Below, one piece after another: positions 15,696-23,708 of a DNA stretch of 26,908 bases. How positions within the stretch are numbered: position 1 is the stretch's first letter; each line of letters opens with the position of its first letter. The notes under the pieces are model-generated. The model made no database searches, was not told the DNA's origin, and saw only the letters and a program-made list of their open reading frames with translations. The translations under genes and the position numbers were made by a program. The stretch spans positions 1 through 26,908 of the forward strand of contig JBGSST010000145.1 of assembly GCA_041736915.1 (NCBI GenBank), written 5' to 3'. This stretch comes from JBGSST01 sp041736915 (GTDB lineage: Bacteria; Bdellovibrionota; FAC87; UBA2466).

Positions 15696-17468
15696 TTACT
15701 TGACGTCGCTTTGGTCGCCGCGGAACAGCTCTAGCAGCTGCTCGGTCGAACGCTTCGAGAAGTTGATGAGCTCCTGCTCATTCTTGTGCACGCCATAAGC
15801 TTCCACCAGCATCTTTTCATCGTGCTCGCGGAACTTGTGGACCGTTTCTTCAGCGCGCTCCGGCGCAAGCCCCAGTGTTTTCAGCACGTCGCGGGTCATC
15901 TCCAAACTGGTGGCGTACACTTCGCGGTAGATCGAAGTGATCCCTAAGTCCATGAGGTGATGGGCGTGCTCGCGGTTGCGCGCGCGCGCGAAAATTTTTA
16001 AGTGCGGAAAGTGCTGGCGCACGATCTCGGCCGTGCGGAGAGAGGCCTCGACATCATCGATCGCCAAAATGAAAATCTTGGCGTGCTTCGCCCCGGCGGC
16101 TTCCAGCAGGTCGAGGCGCGAAGCATCGCCATAATAGATCTTCGCTCCATATTTCAGTACCACGCTTACGTGTTCCGGATCGTGTTCGAGCGCGGTGAAA
16201 TCGAAACCTTTCACCTTGAGCACGCGCGCGGGAATTTGTCCCATGCGGCCGTAGCCGGCGATGAGCACGGGATTTTCGGCCATCGGCACCTTATCGAACG
16301 GACATTTCTCTGGTCGCAGCCGTGGACTTACCAGCTTGTCGTTCAAGCTGACGAGAAACGGCGTCACGGCCATCGAAAGGGTTACGATGAGAATGAGCAA
16401 CGACGACGTGGAAGTATCGAGTAGTCCGAACTGAACTCCGAGCGCGAAAAGTACGAACGCGAACTCTCCGCCTTGCGAAATGGTGGCCGCCATATTGAGT
16501 GACGACTCTGCTCCGAGCTTGGCGATCTTGCCGAGCGCGATGAGCACCGCGGCCTTGATTGCAATGAGGCCCACTACTCCGGCGGCGACCATGCCGGTCT
16601 TGGCGCCGAGAAGTCCGTAGTCCACGGTCATGCCGACCGAGATGAAGAACAGACCGAGCAGTAGCCCCTTGAACGGTTCGATATCGGCTTCCAGCTCGTG
16701 GCGATACTCCGAGTCGGCCAGTACCACGCCGGCGAGAAAAGCGCCGAGCTCCATCGACAGGCCGATGGACTGCATTAGTAGCGCGATGCCGAGCACCAGC
16801 AATAACGTTGCGGCGGTGAAAATCTCTTTCGTGCGGGCCCGCGCGATGATGCGAAAAAGAGGCTTCAGCACCCGGCCGCCCAGAAAGGCGATACCAAGAA
16901 TGACCGCGGCGACCGTAAGCGGGTGGGCCATCGCGCTTTGGCCAGCGGTTTGCGGAGCCAGCAGCGGCAGCACCGCCATCAGCGGGATCACTGCGAGATC
17001 CTGAAAAAGCAGAATGGCGAATGAAGTTTGCCCAAACGGGGTCGACAGCTGATTGCGCTCACCGAGCAGCTGCATGGCGAAGGCCGTCGAGGAGAGTGAC
17101 AGACCAATGCCGACGAGCGCGGCGGAGGCGAACGGCAGGCCGAGGGTGAGCCCGACCGCGGTGAACAGGGCGGTGGTGCCGATTACCTGAGCGGCACCCA
17201 AGCCGAACACCGCGCGGCGAAGTGACCACAGACGACTGGGCTTTAGCTCGAGGCCGATCACGAAAAGTAGAAATACGACTCCGAACTCCGAAACATGATT
17301 GGCCGTCTTGGTGTCGCTGATGAGTCGCAACCCCCAAGGGCCAATAGCGGAGCCGGCCATGAGATAGCCCACTACCGAGCCAAGCCCCAGCGCTTTGGAC
17401 AGTGGTACCGAGAGAACGGCCGCGGCGAGATAGATGAGCGTTTCGAAGAGTACGGGATCGGCGTGCAT
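15696..17468 (-). CDS. CPA2-family monovalent cation:proton antiporter, KefB/KefC-like
   Basis: A 590-residue protein. Residues ~8-375 are about twelve membrane segments of the Na+/H+ exchanger type, with the FQD motif at 155-157 in the LLFQDLAVIP segment. Residues ~399-515 form a TrkA-N (RCK) nucleotide-binding domain with the Rossmann motif GYGRMG (405-410) and an acidic ED-type end of beta-2 near 429. Residues ~520-590 are a charged helical C-terminus. KefB/C proteins export K+ in exchange for H+ and are gated by glutathione adducts and NAD(H) at the RCK domain. Whether this copy binds glutathione cannot be decided here. A GGGAG sequence lies 10 nt upstream of the ATG, overlapping the start region of the divergent lipoprotein gene; only 15 nt separate the two start codons. 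Confidence 0.9.
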   Translation of the reverse strand: MHADPVLFETLIYLAAAVLSVPLSKALGLGSVVGYLMAGSAIGPWGLRLISDTKTANHVSEFGVVFLLFVIGLELKPSRLWSLRRAVFGLGAAQVIGTTALFTAVGLTLGLPFASAALVGIGLSLSSTAFAMQLLGERNQLSTPFGQTSFAILLFQDLAVIPLMAVLPLLAPQTAGQSAMAHPLTVAAVILGIAFLGGRVLKPLFRIIARARTKEIFTAATLLLVLGIALLMQSIGLSMELGAFLAGVVLADSEYRHELEADIEPFKGLLLGLFFISVGMTVDYGLLGAKTGMVAAGVVGLIAIKAAVLIALGKIAKLGAESSLNMAATISQGGEFAFVLFALGVQFGLLDTSTSSLLILIVTLSMAVTPFLVSLNDKLVSPRLRPEKCPFDKVPMAENPVLIAGYGRMGQIPARVLKVKGFDFTALEHDPEHVSVVLKYGAKIYYGDASRLDLLEAAGAKHAKIFILAIDDVEASLRTAEIVRQHFPHLKIFARARNREHAHHLMDLGITSIYREVYATSLEMTRDVLKTLGLAPERAEETVHKFREHDEKMLVEAYGVHKNEQELINFSKRSTEQLLELFRGDQSDVK

Positions 17469-17476
17469 GTTACTAT
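17468..17476 (+). promoter_or_regulatory. Extended -10 promoter element for the 17484 lipoprotein gene
   Basis: TGTTACTAT contains a TG dinucleotide one base before a TACTAT hexamer, an extended -10 configuration. The hexamer ends 7 nt before the ATG at 17484, placing the predicted +1 at the start codon. The region lies in the 15-nt gap between divergent start codons, and there is no Shine-Dalgarno sequence, so the mRNA would be leaderless. Confidence 0.5.
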
Positions 17477-17483
17477 TTCTCCC

Positions 17484-17981
17484 ATGCGCTGGATTTCTTG
17501 GCTACTTTTGTTGTCGGGCTGCGCGACTCTCGGCACCTCCGCGGAGTGGGAGTTCCGCGAGTTCGCCGATCTCACCAAAGCGGATCTCGGTAAAGTTCAG
17601 GTGGCCGCCGCCAAGGGAAGCTCCGTTAACTACAAGCTGACCGGCGGAAGAACGGCACTTTGTGAGCGGAGCATCTGCCTGCTCACCTGGACCAAGCCAA
17701 AGCTCGTACTCCACCGCAACGGCAACGAAGGAAAATCAGTCGAGCAGGGCAAGGGGACCTTCACGTTGGATCAGGTGGAGGCGATGGAGCTTCAAGCCGG
17801 ACTTGCGTCGGCCGCCGCCAGCGAAACCAAGAAATTTGCGAGCCGCATCAACAATCTCGGTTACGAGTGCACGCCTACTTCGTGCCGTTTGACGCTGTTC
17901 TTTTATACCGACAAGAATGATGAAGCGACGGAAGAGCAAATCATCAAGAGCCTTCTGGACGGCCACTATTTCAAGGAGTAG
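17484..17981 (+). CDS. Lipoprotein, function unknown
   Basis: Start chosen at the ATG at 17484, because it gives a classical lipoprotein signal (MRWISWLLLLSGC, Cys13). The open frame extends further upstream only as antisense of the antiporter gene. The product has 165 residues. The mature domain contains three cysteines after the lipidated one (in LCERSIC and GYECTPTSCRL), probably disulphide-bonded, and alternating strands and helices. No family recognised. The stop is 2 nt before the GTG of the exported WD40-like gene, so the two are an operon and may form one envelope complex. Confidence 0.75.
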   Translation: MRWISWLLLLSGCATLGTSAEWEFREFADLTKADLGKVQVAAAKGSSVNYKLTGGRTALCERSICLLTWTKPKLVLHRNGNEGKSVEQGKGTFTLDQVEAMELQAGLASAAASETKKFASRINNLGYECTPTSCRLTLFFYTDKNDEATEEQIIKSLLDGHYFKE

Positions 17982-17983
17982 TC

Positions 17984-18904
17984 GTGAAAAAATTTATCCT
18001 CTCAGTTTGTGTTCTCGTCTCGCTGCCCGCCCTGGCTAAAATCGAAAAGAGTTGGACGGCGCATCAGGGGGGGGTGTGGAAGATCAACATGTCTCCCGAG
18101 GCCCTGTTCTTCCATACGACCGGCGACGACGGAAAGGTTCGGACCTGGTGGATGGATTGTCTGTGCTCTCTCTCCACGTTCACTCACGGAACCAACCTCA
18201 AAGTGTACGACGCGGCCTTTTTACCGGGACGGCGCTCGGTGAGTACCGCCCTTAGTGGATCATTGGCGGTATGGAACACCGAAACGGGAGACCTGCTGCA
18301 AAAGCTGACGGGGCACGACGAGTACGTGGCGCGCATTTCGGTGTCGTGGGACGCCAAACGTTTTTATACCGCCGGAGCGGACGACAAGGTGATCGAGTGG
18401 GACGCCGAATCGTTGAAAGAAACTGGGCGATATCTCACTAAGTCGCCCGTTGGCGTGATTGAGTCGCTCGCCCCCGATCGACTATTCACCGTGGGATTGC
18501 GCGGGCTGCTTTTGTGGAATCGCGGTAGCAAAAAGGTGGAGGCGACTTTGTTCGAATCGCCGTACGCTTTCGCGGCCGTGCCAAGCGGGGACAATTTTTT
18601 TGTGGCCGGGGGAACCGCGAACGGAATGAAGCTGGAGAAACGAGATCGAAAAACGGGCGCCTTGCTTACCGTATATGAGGGAGCAAAGAATTCAGGGTGG
18701 GGACTCGCTGCGTCGCCCGATGGCCAGTGGGTAGGGGTGAGCGAACTTCAGGGGCCGGTGACCGTCTGGGATCAGGCTACTGGCGCGGTGGTTTACCGAT
18801 CGGACTCGGAAATCCCGCACAGTCTGAGCCTCGCGTTTACGCCCGAAGGGCGGGGGCTGATCGTGGGTGACACAATGGGTCGTGTTCACGCCGTGCGCTT
18901 CTAA
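17984..18904 (+). CDS. Exported WD40-type beta-propeller protein
   Basis: A 306-residue protein from a GTG with AAGGAG 5 nt upstream, inside the end of the preceding gene. A signal peptide (1-19, ending ALA) is followed by six to seven WD40-like blades. Recognisable WD-type strands include the DDGKVRTWWMD, SGSLAVWN, DDKVIEWD, RGLLLWN and PVTVWDQATG segments, with a GH-type turn in LTGHDEYVARIS. WD40 propellers serve as protein-binding platforms, and an exported one probably scaffolds an envelope or extracellular partner. The adjacent lipoprotein is the obvious candidate partner. No catalytic residues expected. Confidence 0.85.
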   Translation: MKKFILSVCVLVSLPALAKIEKSWTAHQGGVWKINMSPEALFFHTTGDDGKVRTWWMDCLCSLSTFTHGTNLKVYDAAFLPGRRSVSTALSGSLAVWNTETGDLLQKLTGHDEYVARISVSWDAKRFYTAGADDKVIEWDAESLKETGRYLTKSPVGVIESLAPDRLFTVGLRGLLLWNRGSKKVEATLFESPYAFAAVPSGDNFFVAGGTANGMKLEKRDRKTGALLTVYEGAKNSGWGLAASPDGQWVGVSELQGPVTVWDQATGAVVYRSDSEIPHSLSLAFTPEGRGLIVGDTMGRVHAVRF

Positions 18905-18984
18905 ATCGAACTCTGACAAATTCGCTCTACCCAACTTCGCCGAAATCGATATTCTCCGTTTCAGGTTTTCGGGGGAGGTAAGGC

Positions 18985-19470
18985 GTGAAGGCTCTGTTTC
19001 TCTTCTTGTTGGTACCTGTATTGGCATGGTCCTATCCGTTAGTTCCGGATAAGAGCCAGACACCGGGTAGTGTTTGTACGGAACGGCACTCGGATTTCGA
19101 CGAGCATCGCTATCCGGAAAAAATTCCGCATTGCGATCGCAATGTCGAAGGGGACTTAAAAACCCGAATTTACGACTGGTATAAGATTCCGCGCCACGAG
19201 CGGAAAAACTACACCATCGATCATCTCATCCCGCTGTCTATCGGCGGTGACAATGAACCGAAAAATTTGTGGCCCGAACATCGTGCCGTAAAGGCAACGC
19301 GTCCGCACCTCGAAGAGCAAGTGCACCAAGAGCTCAGTGACGGTCGGATTACCCAGCAGCAAGCCATCCAGCGCATTCTGAAAGCCAAGTTCTCTACCAA
19401 GGGCTTGGAAGAGTACGAAGAAGAAGAAGAAGGCGAAGAAGAAGAAGATAGTCTGGTTCTGGTCAACTAA
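18985..19470 (+). CDS. Exported HNH-type nuclease with acidic tail
   Basis: A GTG start with GGAGG 6 nt upstream gives a 161-residue protein with a signal peptide (1-16, ending AWS). The core YTIDHLIPLSIGG with His80, then Asn90 and NLWP (Asn94), is the HNH beta-beta-alpha metal motif of small exported nucleases. Cys31 and Cys50 probably form a disulphide. Family knowledge predicts metal-dependent cleavage of DNA (or RNA) outside the cytoplasm, for nutrient scavenging, competitor or prey DNA digestion. The C-terminus is extremely acidic (five Glu, Gly, four Glu, Asp), encoded by GAA repeats. It could mimic nucleic acid and hold the enzyme inactive. No immunity protein gene is adjacent, consistent with immediate export. 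It precedes the GT2 gene by 2 nt. Confidence 0.85.
   Translation: MKALFLFLLVPVLAWSYPLVPDKSQTPGSVCTERHSDFDEHRYPEKIPHCDRNVEGDLKTRIYDWYKIPRHERKNYTIDHLIPLSIGGDNEPKNLWPEHRAVKATRPHLEEQVHQELSDGRITQQQAIQRILKAKFSTKGLEEYEEEEEGEEEEDSLVLVN
19417..19449 (+). repeat. In-frame GAA trinucleotide tract in the nuclease gene
   Basis: Five GAA codons, one GGC, four GAA codons and a GAT encode the acidic tail of the HNH nuclease. Slippage in multiples of three would change only the tail length, leaving the frame intact. Confidence 0.85.
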
Positions 19471-19472
19471 CC

Positions 19473-20228
19473 GTGAGTGAGTCGAGCCGGAGCGCGGTCT
19501 TTCACGTCATTACGCCGACCTTTCGCCGCTCGTCGGTGCTGAGACGGTTCATTAGTGCGTTGCGAAAACAGAGCTATCCGGACTGGACTGGTTACGTCAT
19601 TCATGACGGACCGAACGCCACCTTTCAGCAAGACTACTGCGGGCGCCCTTCGCCCGATGCCCGAATCCATTTCTCCCTTACCGAAAAGCGGACGGGGGAT
19701 ATGGGAAATTCGCAAAGGATGCAGGCGTTGCACGCGGCCGCCGCGCACGCCGGCCCGTACGACTACTGCGTGCTATGGGACGACGATAACTATTTCTTTC
19801 CGCACGCGCTGGCCTCGATTGCGGAGACGCTAGAGTTAACCGGTTTTCCCGATCTACTACTCGTTCCGCTAAAGGTCCGTGGCGGCGTGTTGCCGCCGCC
19901 GGACAAACCAGTGTCGAACTTGGACCTGGGCGATGTGGATGCGGGTTGTTTGGTGTTGCGGGCGGCGTGCTACGACTCGATTCGGCAGAGACTCACCGAG
20001 GTTGAAGATTGCTACCTGTTTGAAATCGAAGTTTTTCGGGCGGTGCGTGCCGGAGGCGGGGCGGTGGTAAGTGCCTACGCGATGGCGCCGGTGGGGGAAT
20101 ATGACGGTCTTCACTACCCGCAGGTTCTCGTGAGCCGCCCGCGGGCGCAGTGGTTTTTGTATTGGCGCCGGGTTGGAAAAGCGCTCGAAAAAATTTTCGT
20201 GCGTGGGGCGGCCGTCGGCAAGGCCTAA
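19473..20228 (+). CDS. Family 2-like glycosyltransferase (GT-A fold)
   Basis: A 251-residue protein from a GTG 2 nt after the nuclease stop. The N-terminal VITPTFRRS segment (12-20) and the YVIHDGP strand are the nucleotide-sugar-binding half of a GT-A fold. WDDDNYF at 102-108 supplies the DxD metal motif. The C-terminal half (DVDAGCLVLR, EVEDCYLFEIEV) carries the acceptor-side acidic residues. No transmembrane segment, so a cytosolic or peripheral enzyme transferring a sugar to a lipid, polysaccharide or protein acceptor. No Shine-Dalgarno sequence is evident; coupling to the upstream stop is likely. Its partnership with the nuclease may be purely positional. Confidence 0.8.
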   Translation: MSESSRSAVFHVITPTFRRSSVLRRFISALRKQSYPDWTGYVIHDGPNATFQQDYCGRPSPDARIHFSLTEKRTGDMGNSQRMQALHAAAAHAGPYDYCVLWDDDNYFFPHALASIAETLELTGFPDLLLVPLKVRGGVLPPPDKPVSNLDLGDVDAGCLVLRAACYDSIRQRLTEVEDCYLFEIEVFRAVRAGGGAVVSAYAMAPVGEYDGLHYPQVLVSRPRAQWFLYWRRVGKALEKIFVRGAAVGKA

Positions 20229-20234
20229 GGCCGT

Positions 20235-20960
20235 TTACCTCCAGTGGGAGTCGGTAAACACCCCGGTCTTCAGCACCAGACAATATTCCTGCCCGTTCGG
20301 TAGCTTTACCCTAATGGGGCCACGGCGATAAAAGGGATCGACCGGCTCGTGGCAGATGGCATGAAACTCGAACTGAACTTCGCCTAGCTTCCTGAACCCG
20401 AGCTTCTCATCATCGAGCCAGCGGGAATGAATGGTGTACCGTTCCCCTTTCACGGGTTTTTCGTGCAGAAATACCGCGGGGTTTTTCTTGTGCGCGTTCA
20501 CATAAGCCCGAGCGTTCTCGATCCGAAGACCATCATCTTCCCATGAGTCAGTAAGCCACTGAATCCAGTTACGGTTGGCGTGGTTCAAGTACTTATACGG
20601 AGAGTCGGGCGTGCGGTTCCACTGATGCTCGTGGGCATCTTCTTGGGTGTGGTAGAGGATGGCGCGTGGACGAACCTGTTTGTCCGCCCCTTCGCCTACC
20701 TCTTCGTATATGAGGTGGCCGTGGAACCAGTCTGGCTCGACGCCGAGGTAGCGAAAGCCGATGCCGTAGGTGGCGTGGGCCATGCGCGTGATCAAGGTCG
20801 CGAGCCGCGCATCGGTGAACGACTCCGGCAGGTTCCAGCCGTAATTGCCGGACACCCGGGCCGATTGTTCGGGAGTCAAAAACGGGGGCAGCCCGGCACT
20901 GGCCGGGAGCCCAACGGTGAAGACCAAAACGGCGAAAATCCAACGCGAAAATAGGTTCAA
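20235..20960 (-). CDS. Exported protein, function unknown
   Basis: The TTG at 20960 was chosen because a GGGGGG run lies just upstream; a TTG at 20972 would add four residues. The product has 241 residues with a signal peptide (to about GLPASAG). The mature protein is rich in aromatic residues and His/Trp (ILYHTQEDAHEHQWNR, YLNHANRNWIQWL, FEFHAICHEP). The clustered His and acidic residues could bind a metal, but no known motif is matched. No recognised family. Convergent with the GT2 gene (6-nt gap) and divergent from the GT-C-like gene. Confidence 0.7.
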   Translation of the reverse strand: MNLFSRWIFAVLVFTVGLPASAGLPPFLTPEQSARVSGNYGWNLPESFTDARLATLITRMAHATYGIGFRYLGVEPDWFHGHLIYEEVGEGADKQVRPRAILYHTQEDAHEHQWNRTPDSPYKYLNHANRNWIQWLTDSWEDDGLRIENARAYVNAHKKNPAVFLHEKPVKGERYTIHSRWLDDEKLGFRKLGEVQFEFHAICHEPVDPFYRRGPIRVKLPNGQEYCLVLKTGVFTDSHWR

Positions 20961-21142
20961 AAATCCCCCCAAAGCAAGACTACTAAGGGTTTACCGTTTT
21001 GAGATGCGGCGCGCAAGAATTTCGGCGTGATCCCGTGGGTTTCCGGCCTATTTTGTGCGCCACACATTTAAAGAACAATTCTTCCCTACGATGGGGGATA
21101 GCGCGTTTTTCCCCGCAGTTCGTTTGCTAAGGAGATAATTGG

Positions 21143-22633
21143 ATGAACTCGTCTCGTAAACTGACCTCCAAAACCGTCGACCCCGCTCCACTAAAACTAG
21201 TTCACTCGGTAAATCGAAGTACCAAGAACGCCGCCACTCTCAATGACCGCCAGACGCGTTGGTCACTCGTGGCCGCGTCGGCGATCTTATCGCTGGGCTT
21301 TCTCGCTACGGCTCCCGGCTTTTTAGACCTGGGCGCTTTTTATTCGGGCACGGTCCACTTCGCGCTATGGGCGACTTTAGTGCTGGCCTGGAGTGCTTTC
21401 CACAACCTCTATAAAGGAGAGGTGAAGCTCGGTTTCAAATCCACCTACGTTACGCCTTTTTACATCGCCGTCGGTCTGACTTGTTTTCTGTTCTTCAGCG
21501 TAGGAACGGGAAATCGTCTCGGCGCCGAATCGGTCTACTGGACGGATGTATCGCAGTCGTTGCACCAGAACTACAGTATGGGTAACGCGCGCGGACCGGC
21601 CCTGTATCCTTTCTTGGCGAGCTTGCTTCACTCGCTGTTCGGATTCAAAGACCAGCATATGTTCTGGATCAACTTCGTCGCGTGTGCGTTTTTGTTTACG
21701 TTGATGATTCGGGTGGGAGAGCGGATCACCAAAAGCCGTTGGTACGGTATCGTCTCGGTGTTCTTTCTCGCTTCGTTCCCGATGTTCGGCGTAATGGCGA
21801 CGGGAAATGGCCCCGAGTTATGGAACACGCTGCTCGTCGCGGCGGTTTGTTATCAAATTTATCGCTTCGTTCAGGATCCAACGCTGGTCCGGGCGGAGCT
21901 TACGGTGGCCCTCACGTTACTGGCGGCCCAGTGCCAACCAGCTTCGCTGTTCTTTCTGGTGCCTTTCGGATCGCTGGTCTATCAGAACCGCACTCGTCTA
22001 TTGGCGGAGCGGCCTGATCTGAAAACCGTACTGCTGCCGTTACTGACTATTCCGGTGGCCGCGTTGATTTTGGCCAACGGCTGGCTCAGTAGCTCCATGA
22101 ACGGAACGTATTTCATGGAGAACGTTCGTGGCGTGGGCGACTTCCTATTGAACCGTGGAAGCAACTTCCCCATTTCGTCGCAGCTATTTACCTTGTGCGC
22201 GATGGCGGGCTTGGCGCTGCTGGCTTCGAACTGGCAACGCATAGTGAAAACCCACCATGCGTCGGTGCGCGCGGCCGGTTTTTACTTCGGCGGTTTGACG
22301 CTGGTGATGCTGGCTTCGTTCGCGTACGAAATGCGTGACCTAAGCCGTCTTTCCGATGCTCGCTTTTTGCTCGTGTACCTGCCGGTGCTGGCGCTGTGCG
22401 CGACCTACCCGCTCTATCGCATGAACGAAAAGGGTGTCGGCGCTTCGGTGATCGGTCTATTGGTGGTGGCAAATTTTTGCTACCAGCTGCCCAACCAAAC
22501 GCGAACGCTGGCGCTGAACTTGGAAACGAAAAGCCAAACGGTTGCTCGCCGTCCGGCCAGCACGCCGGTGGCGCCTCCGGTAGGAAACTCGCGCGTGGCA
22601 CGGGGCCGCACTAACTACGGCCCGTTCCGTTAA
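21143..22633 (+). CDS. Polytopic membrane protein, GT-C glycosyltransferase-like
   Basis: A 496-residue protein with AAGGAG 8 nt before the ATG. About 42 polar residues precede roughly ten to eleven membrane segments (from residue ~43). The overall layout resembles the PMT/ArnT-type GT-C family: a first extracytoplasmic loop after the third helix carrying acidic and aromatic residues (GAESVYWTDVSQSL), then the ARGPALYPFLASLLHSLFG segment. GT-C enzymes move sugars from polyprenyl-phosphate donors to acceptors on the periplasmic side. The fit is by topology and loop character only. A 45-residue basic, proline-containing tail ends the protein. The 180-nt gap upstream presumably holds promoters for this gene and the divergent 20960 gene; no convincing elements were identified there. 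Confidence 0.65.
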   Translation: MNSSRKLTSKTVDPAPLKLVHSVNRSTKNAATLNDRQTRWSLVAASAILSLGFLATAPGFLDLGAFYSGTVHFALWATLVLAWSAFHNLYKGEVKLGFKSTYVTPFYIAVGLTCFLFFSVGTGNRLGAESVYWTDVSQSLHQNYSMGNARGPALYPFLASLLHSLFGFKDQHMFWINFVACAFLFTLMIRVGERITKSRWYGIVSVFFLASFPMFGVMATGNGPELWNTLLVAAVCYQIYRFVQDPTLVRAELTVALTLLAAQCQPASLFFLVPFGSLVYQNRTRLLAERPDLKTVLLPLLTIPVAALILANGWLSSSMNGTYFMENVRGVGDFLLNRGSNFPISSQLFTLCAMAGLALLASNWQRIVKTHHASVRAAGFYFGGLTLVMLASFAYEMRDLSRLSDARFLLVYLPVLALCATYPLYRMNEKGVGASVIGLLVVANFCYQLPNQTRTLALNLETKSQTVARRPASTPVAPPVGNSRVARGRTNYGPFR

Positions 22634-23259
22634 TTCTCGGTTTGGGAAGACGGCGTGCTTTCCCAGGCGCCGTCTTCCATTCCCTTCACCGTTAGGGTCA
22701 CCCCTTGAGCCTTGAACCGGCGGGTGGTCTTATCGCGCTCGCAAACCTTCTTTTTTCCGGGCGTTGCCTTCTCCCAGACTCGCCACTGCGGAATACTGAC
22801 CGAAGTACTGTCTTCCTGCTCGGCGGTGGTGAGAGAAATTTTTCTCGTCTCACCGCTTTTCAAGGGCTCCCCCGGTGCCTCGCCCGTGAGCGTTACGCTG
22901 ATGGGGTTAACCGCCAGGTTGGTCACGACTAGCTCCGTGCCCAACGCCGCGAGCGCGGTGTGCGCCACGGTTTCCGTAGAAGAGGCGTATTGCCCCTCCA
23001 CGGCCTTTTGCACCGCGCAACTTTTCGCGGAGGCGGTGGGCGGGGTGCCCGGTGGAATTGGCGACTGGCGCAGCTTCACATCGATCGGCCGGCCGGGAAG
23101 GGGAATGAGCTTGAGGCGCAGCTGGTATACCGGATCGATGGGATCGCAACCGAACAAGAAGGTTTTCCCGGTAGGGCAAAGCTCCTCGTCGTCGGCGTAA
23201 AGCGGCGCCGCGGCCACCATCACCAAAGCTAGACGTAGGGCGTTTTTCGTTTTGCTCAT
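22630..23259 (-). CDS. Exported protein, function unknown
   Basis: The ATG at 23259 was chosen because it begins a proper signal peptide (cleavage after PLYA, ~21) and lies exactly 7 nt from the -10 element. Longer frames to 23400 read antisense through the neighbouring gene. The product has 209 residues with four cysteines in the mature part (ELCPTGKTFLFGC, SCAVQ, VCERD). A middle region (~120-165) resembles an Ig-like fold of the kind used for secreted domains. No family recognised. The stop codon overlaps the stop of the convergent GT-C-like gene (TTAA). Confidence 0.75.
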   Translation of the reverse strand: MSKTKNALRLALVMVAAAPLYADDEELCPTGKTFLFGCDPIDPVYQLRLKLIPLPGRPIDVKLRQSPIPPGTPPTASAKSCAVQKAVEGQYASSTETVAHTALAALGTELVVTNLAVNPISVTLTGEAPGEPLKSGETRKISLTTAEQEDSTSVSIPQWRVWEKATPGKKKVCERDKTTRRFKAQGVTLTVKGMEDGAWESTPSSQTEN

Positions 23260-23264
23260 AGGGC

Positions 23265-23274
23265 GATTATAATC
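23265..23274. promoter_or_regulatory. Palindromic bidirectional -10 element between 23259 (-) and 23280 (+)
   Basis: GATTATAATC is a perfect 10-bp palindrome containing a consensus TATAAT on each strand (23268-23273 plus; 23271-23266 minus). Exactly 6 nt separate each hexamer from the ATG on its own side, so both predicted +1 positions fall on the A of a start codon. Neither gene has a Shine-Dalgarno sequence and only 20 nt separate the two start codons. Bidirectional promoters with symmetrical -10 elements are established in bacteria. Confidence 0.75.
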
Positions 23275-23279
23275 TTTCC

Positions 23280-23708
23280 ATGCGATCCGTTTTCCTTCTT
23301 TTCCTCCTGTTTCTAGGCGCCTGCGCCAGCCGGCCACACCACGGCACGTCACAGCGGGGAACGGCTTCGCAGAGCCCTCCCCAAATCGTCGCGCCCCCAC
23401 TCGGCAAAAACGAATGCGCCACGCCGGGTGACGTTCGCCACTGGGAAGTGGCCTACTGCCTGTGGAAGACCGGAAAAGAAGACGAGTTCACCACGGCGGT
23501 GCAGGAGTGTATGGGCGGGGAAATTAAAAACGATCCGTCGATCCCCAAGGCCGATTGCGAACGTAAGCTCGTGCTGAAGACTTCAATCGTGCGGCGCCTC
23601 TGCTTGATGACGGCCACCGTGGAGGCGGGCAACCGCGAGCCGCAGGACGAATGCTTTCGCAAACGTTTTGAAAAATTCGTTCCCACCACTGTTAAAGCGG
23701 GCCACTAG
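23280..23708 (+). CDS. Cys-rich lipoprotein, function unknown
   Basis: A 142-residue lipoprotein with signal MRSVFLLFLLFLGAC (lipobox LGAC, Cys15), then a ~25-residue Ser/Pro/Gln linker, then a compact domain with six further Cys (in NECATP, AYCLWK, QECMGG, ADCERK, RRLCLM and DECFRK). These are probably three disulphides in a small helical domain. No family recognised. The ATG coincides with the predicted transcription start. The stop TAG directly abuts the convergent kelch gene stop. Confidence 0.75.
   Translation: MRSVFLLFLLFLGACASRPHHGTSQRGTASQSPPQIVAPPLGKNECATPGDVRHWEVAYCLWKTGKEDEFTTAVQECMGGEIKNDPSIPKADCERKLVLKTSIVRRLCLMTATVEAGNREPQDECFRKRFEKFVPTTVKAGH

Noticed and set aside
17295..17483. 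63-residue N-terminal extension of the 17484 lipoprotein
   Set aside because: Reads antisense through the antiporter start, and the lipoprotein signal begins exactly at 17484.
21000..21142. Promoter elements for the divergent 20960 and 21143 genes
   Set aside because: AT-rich patches exist, but no hexamer pair with sensible spacing stood out.
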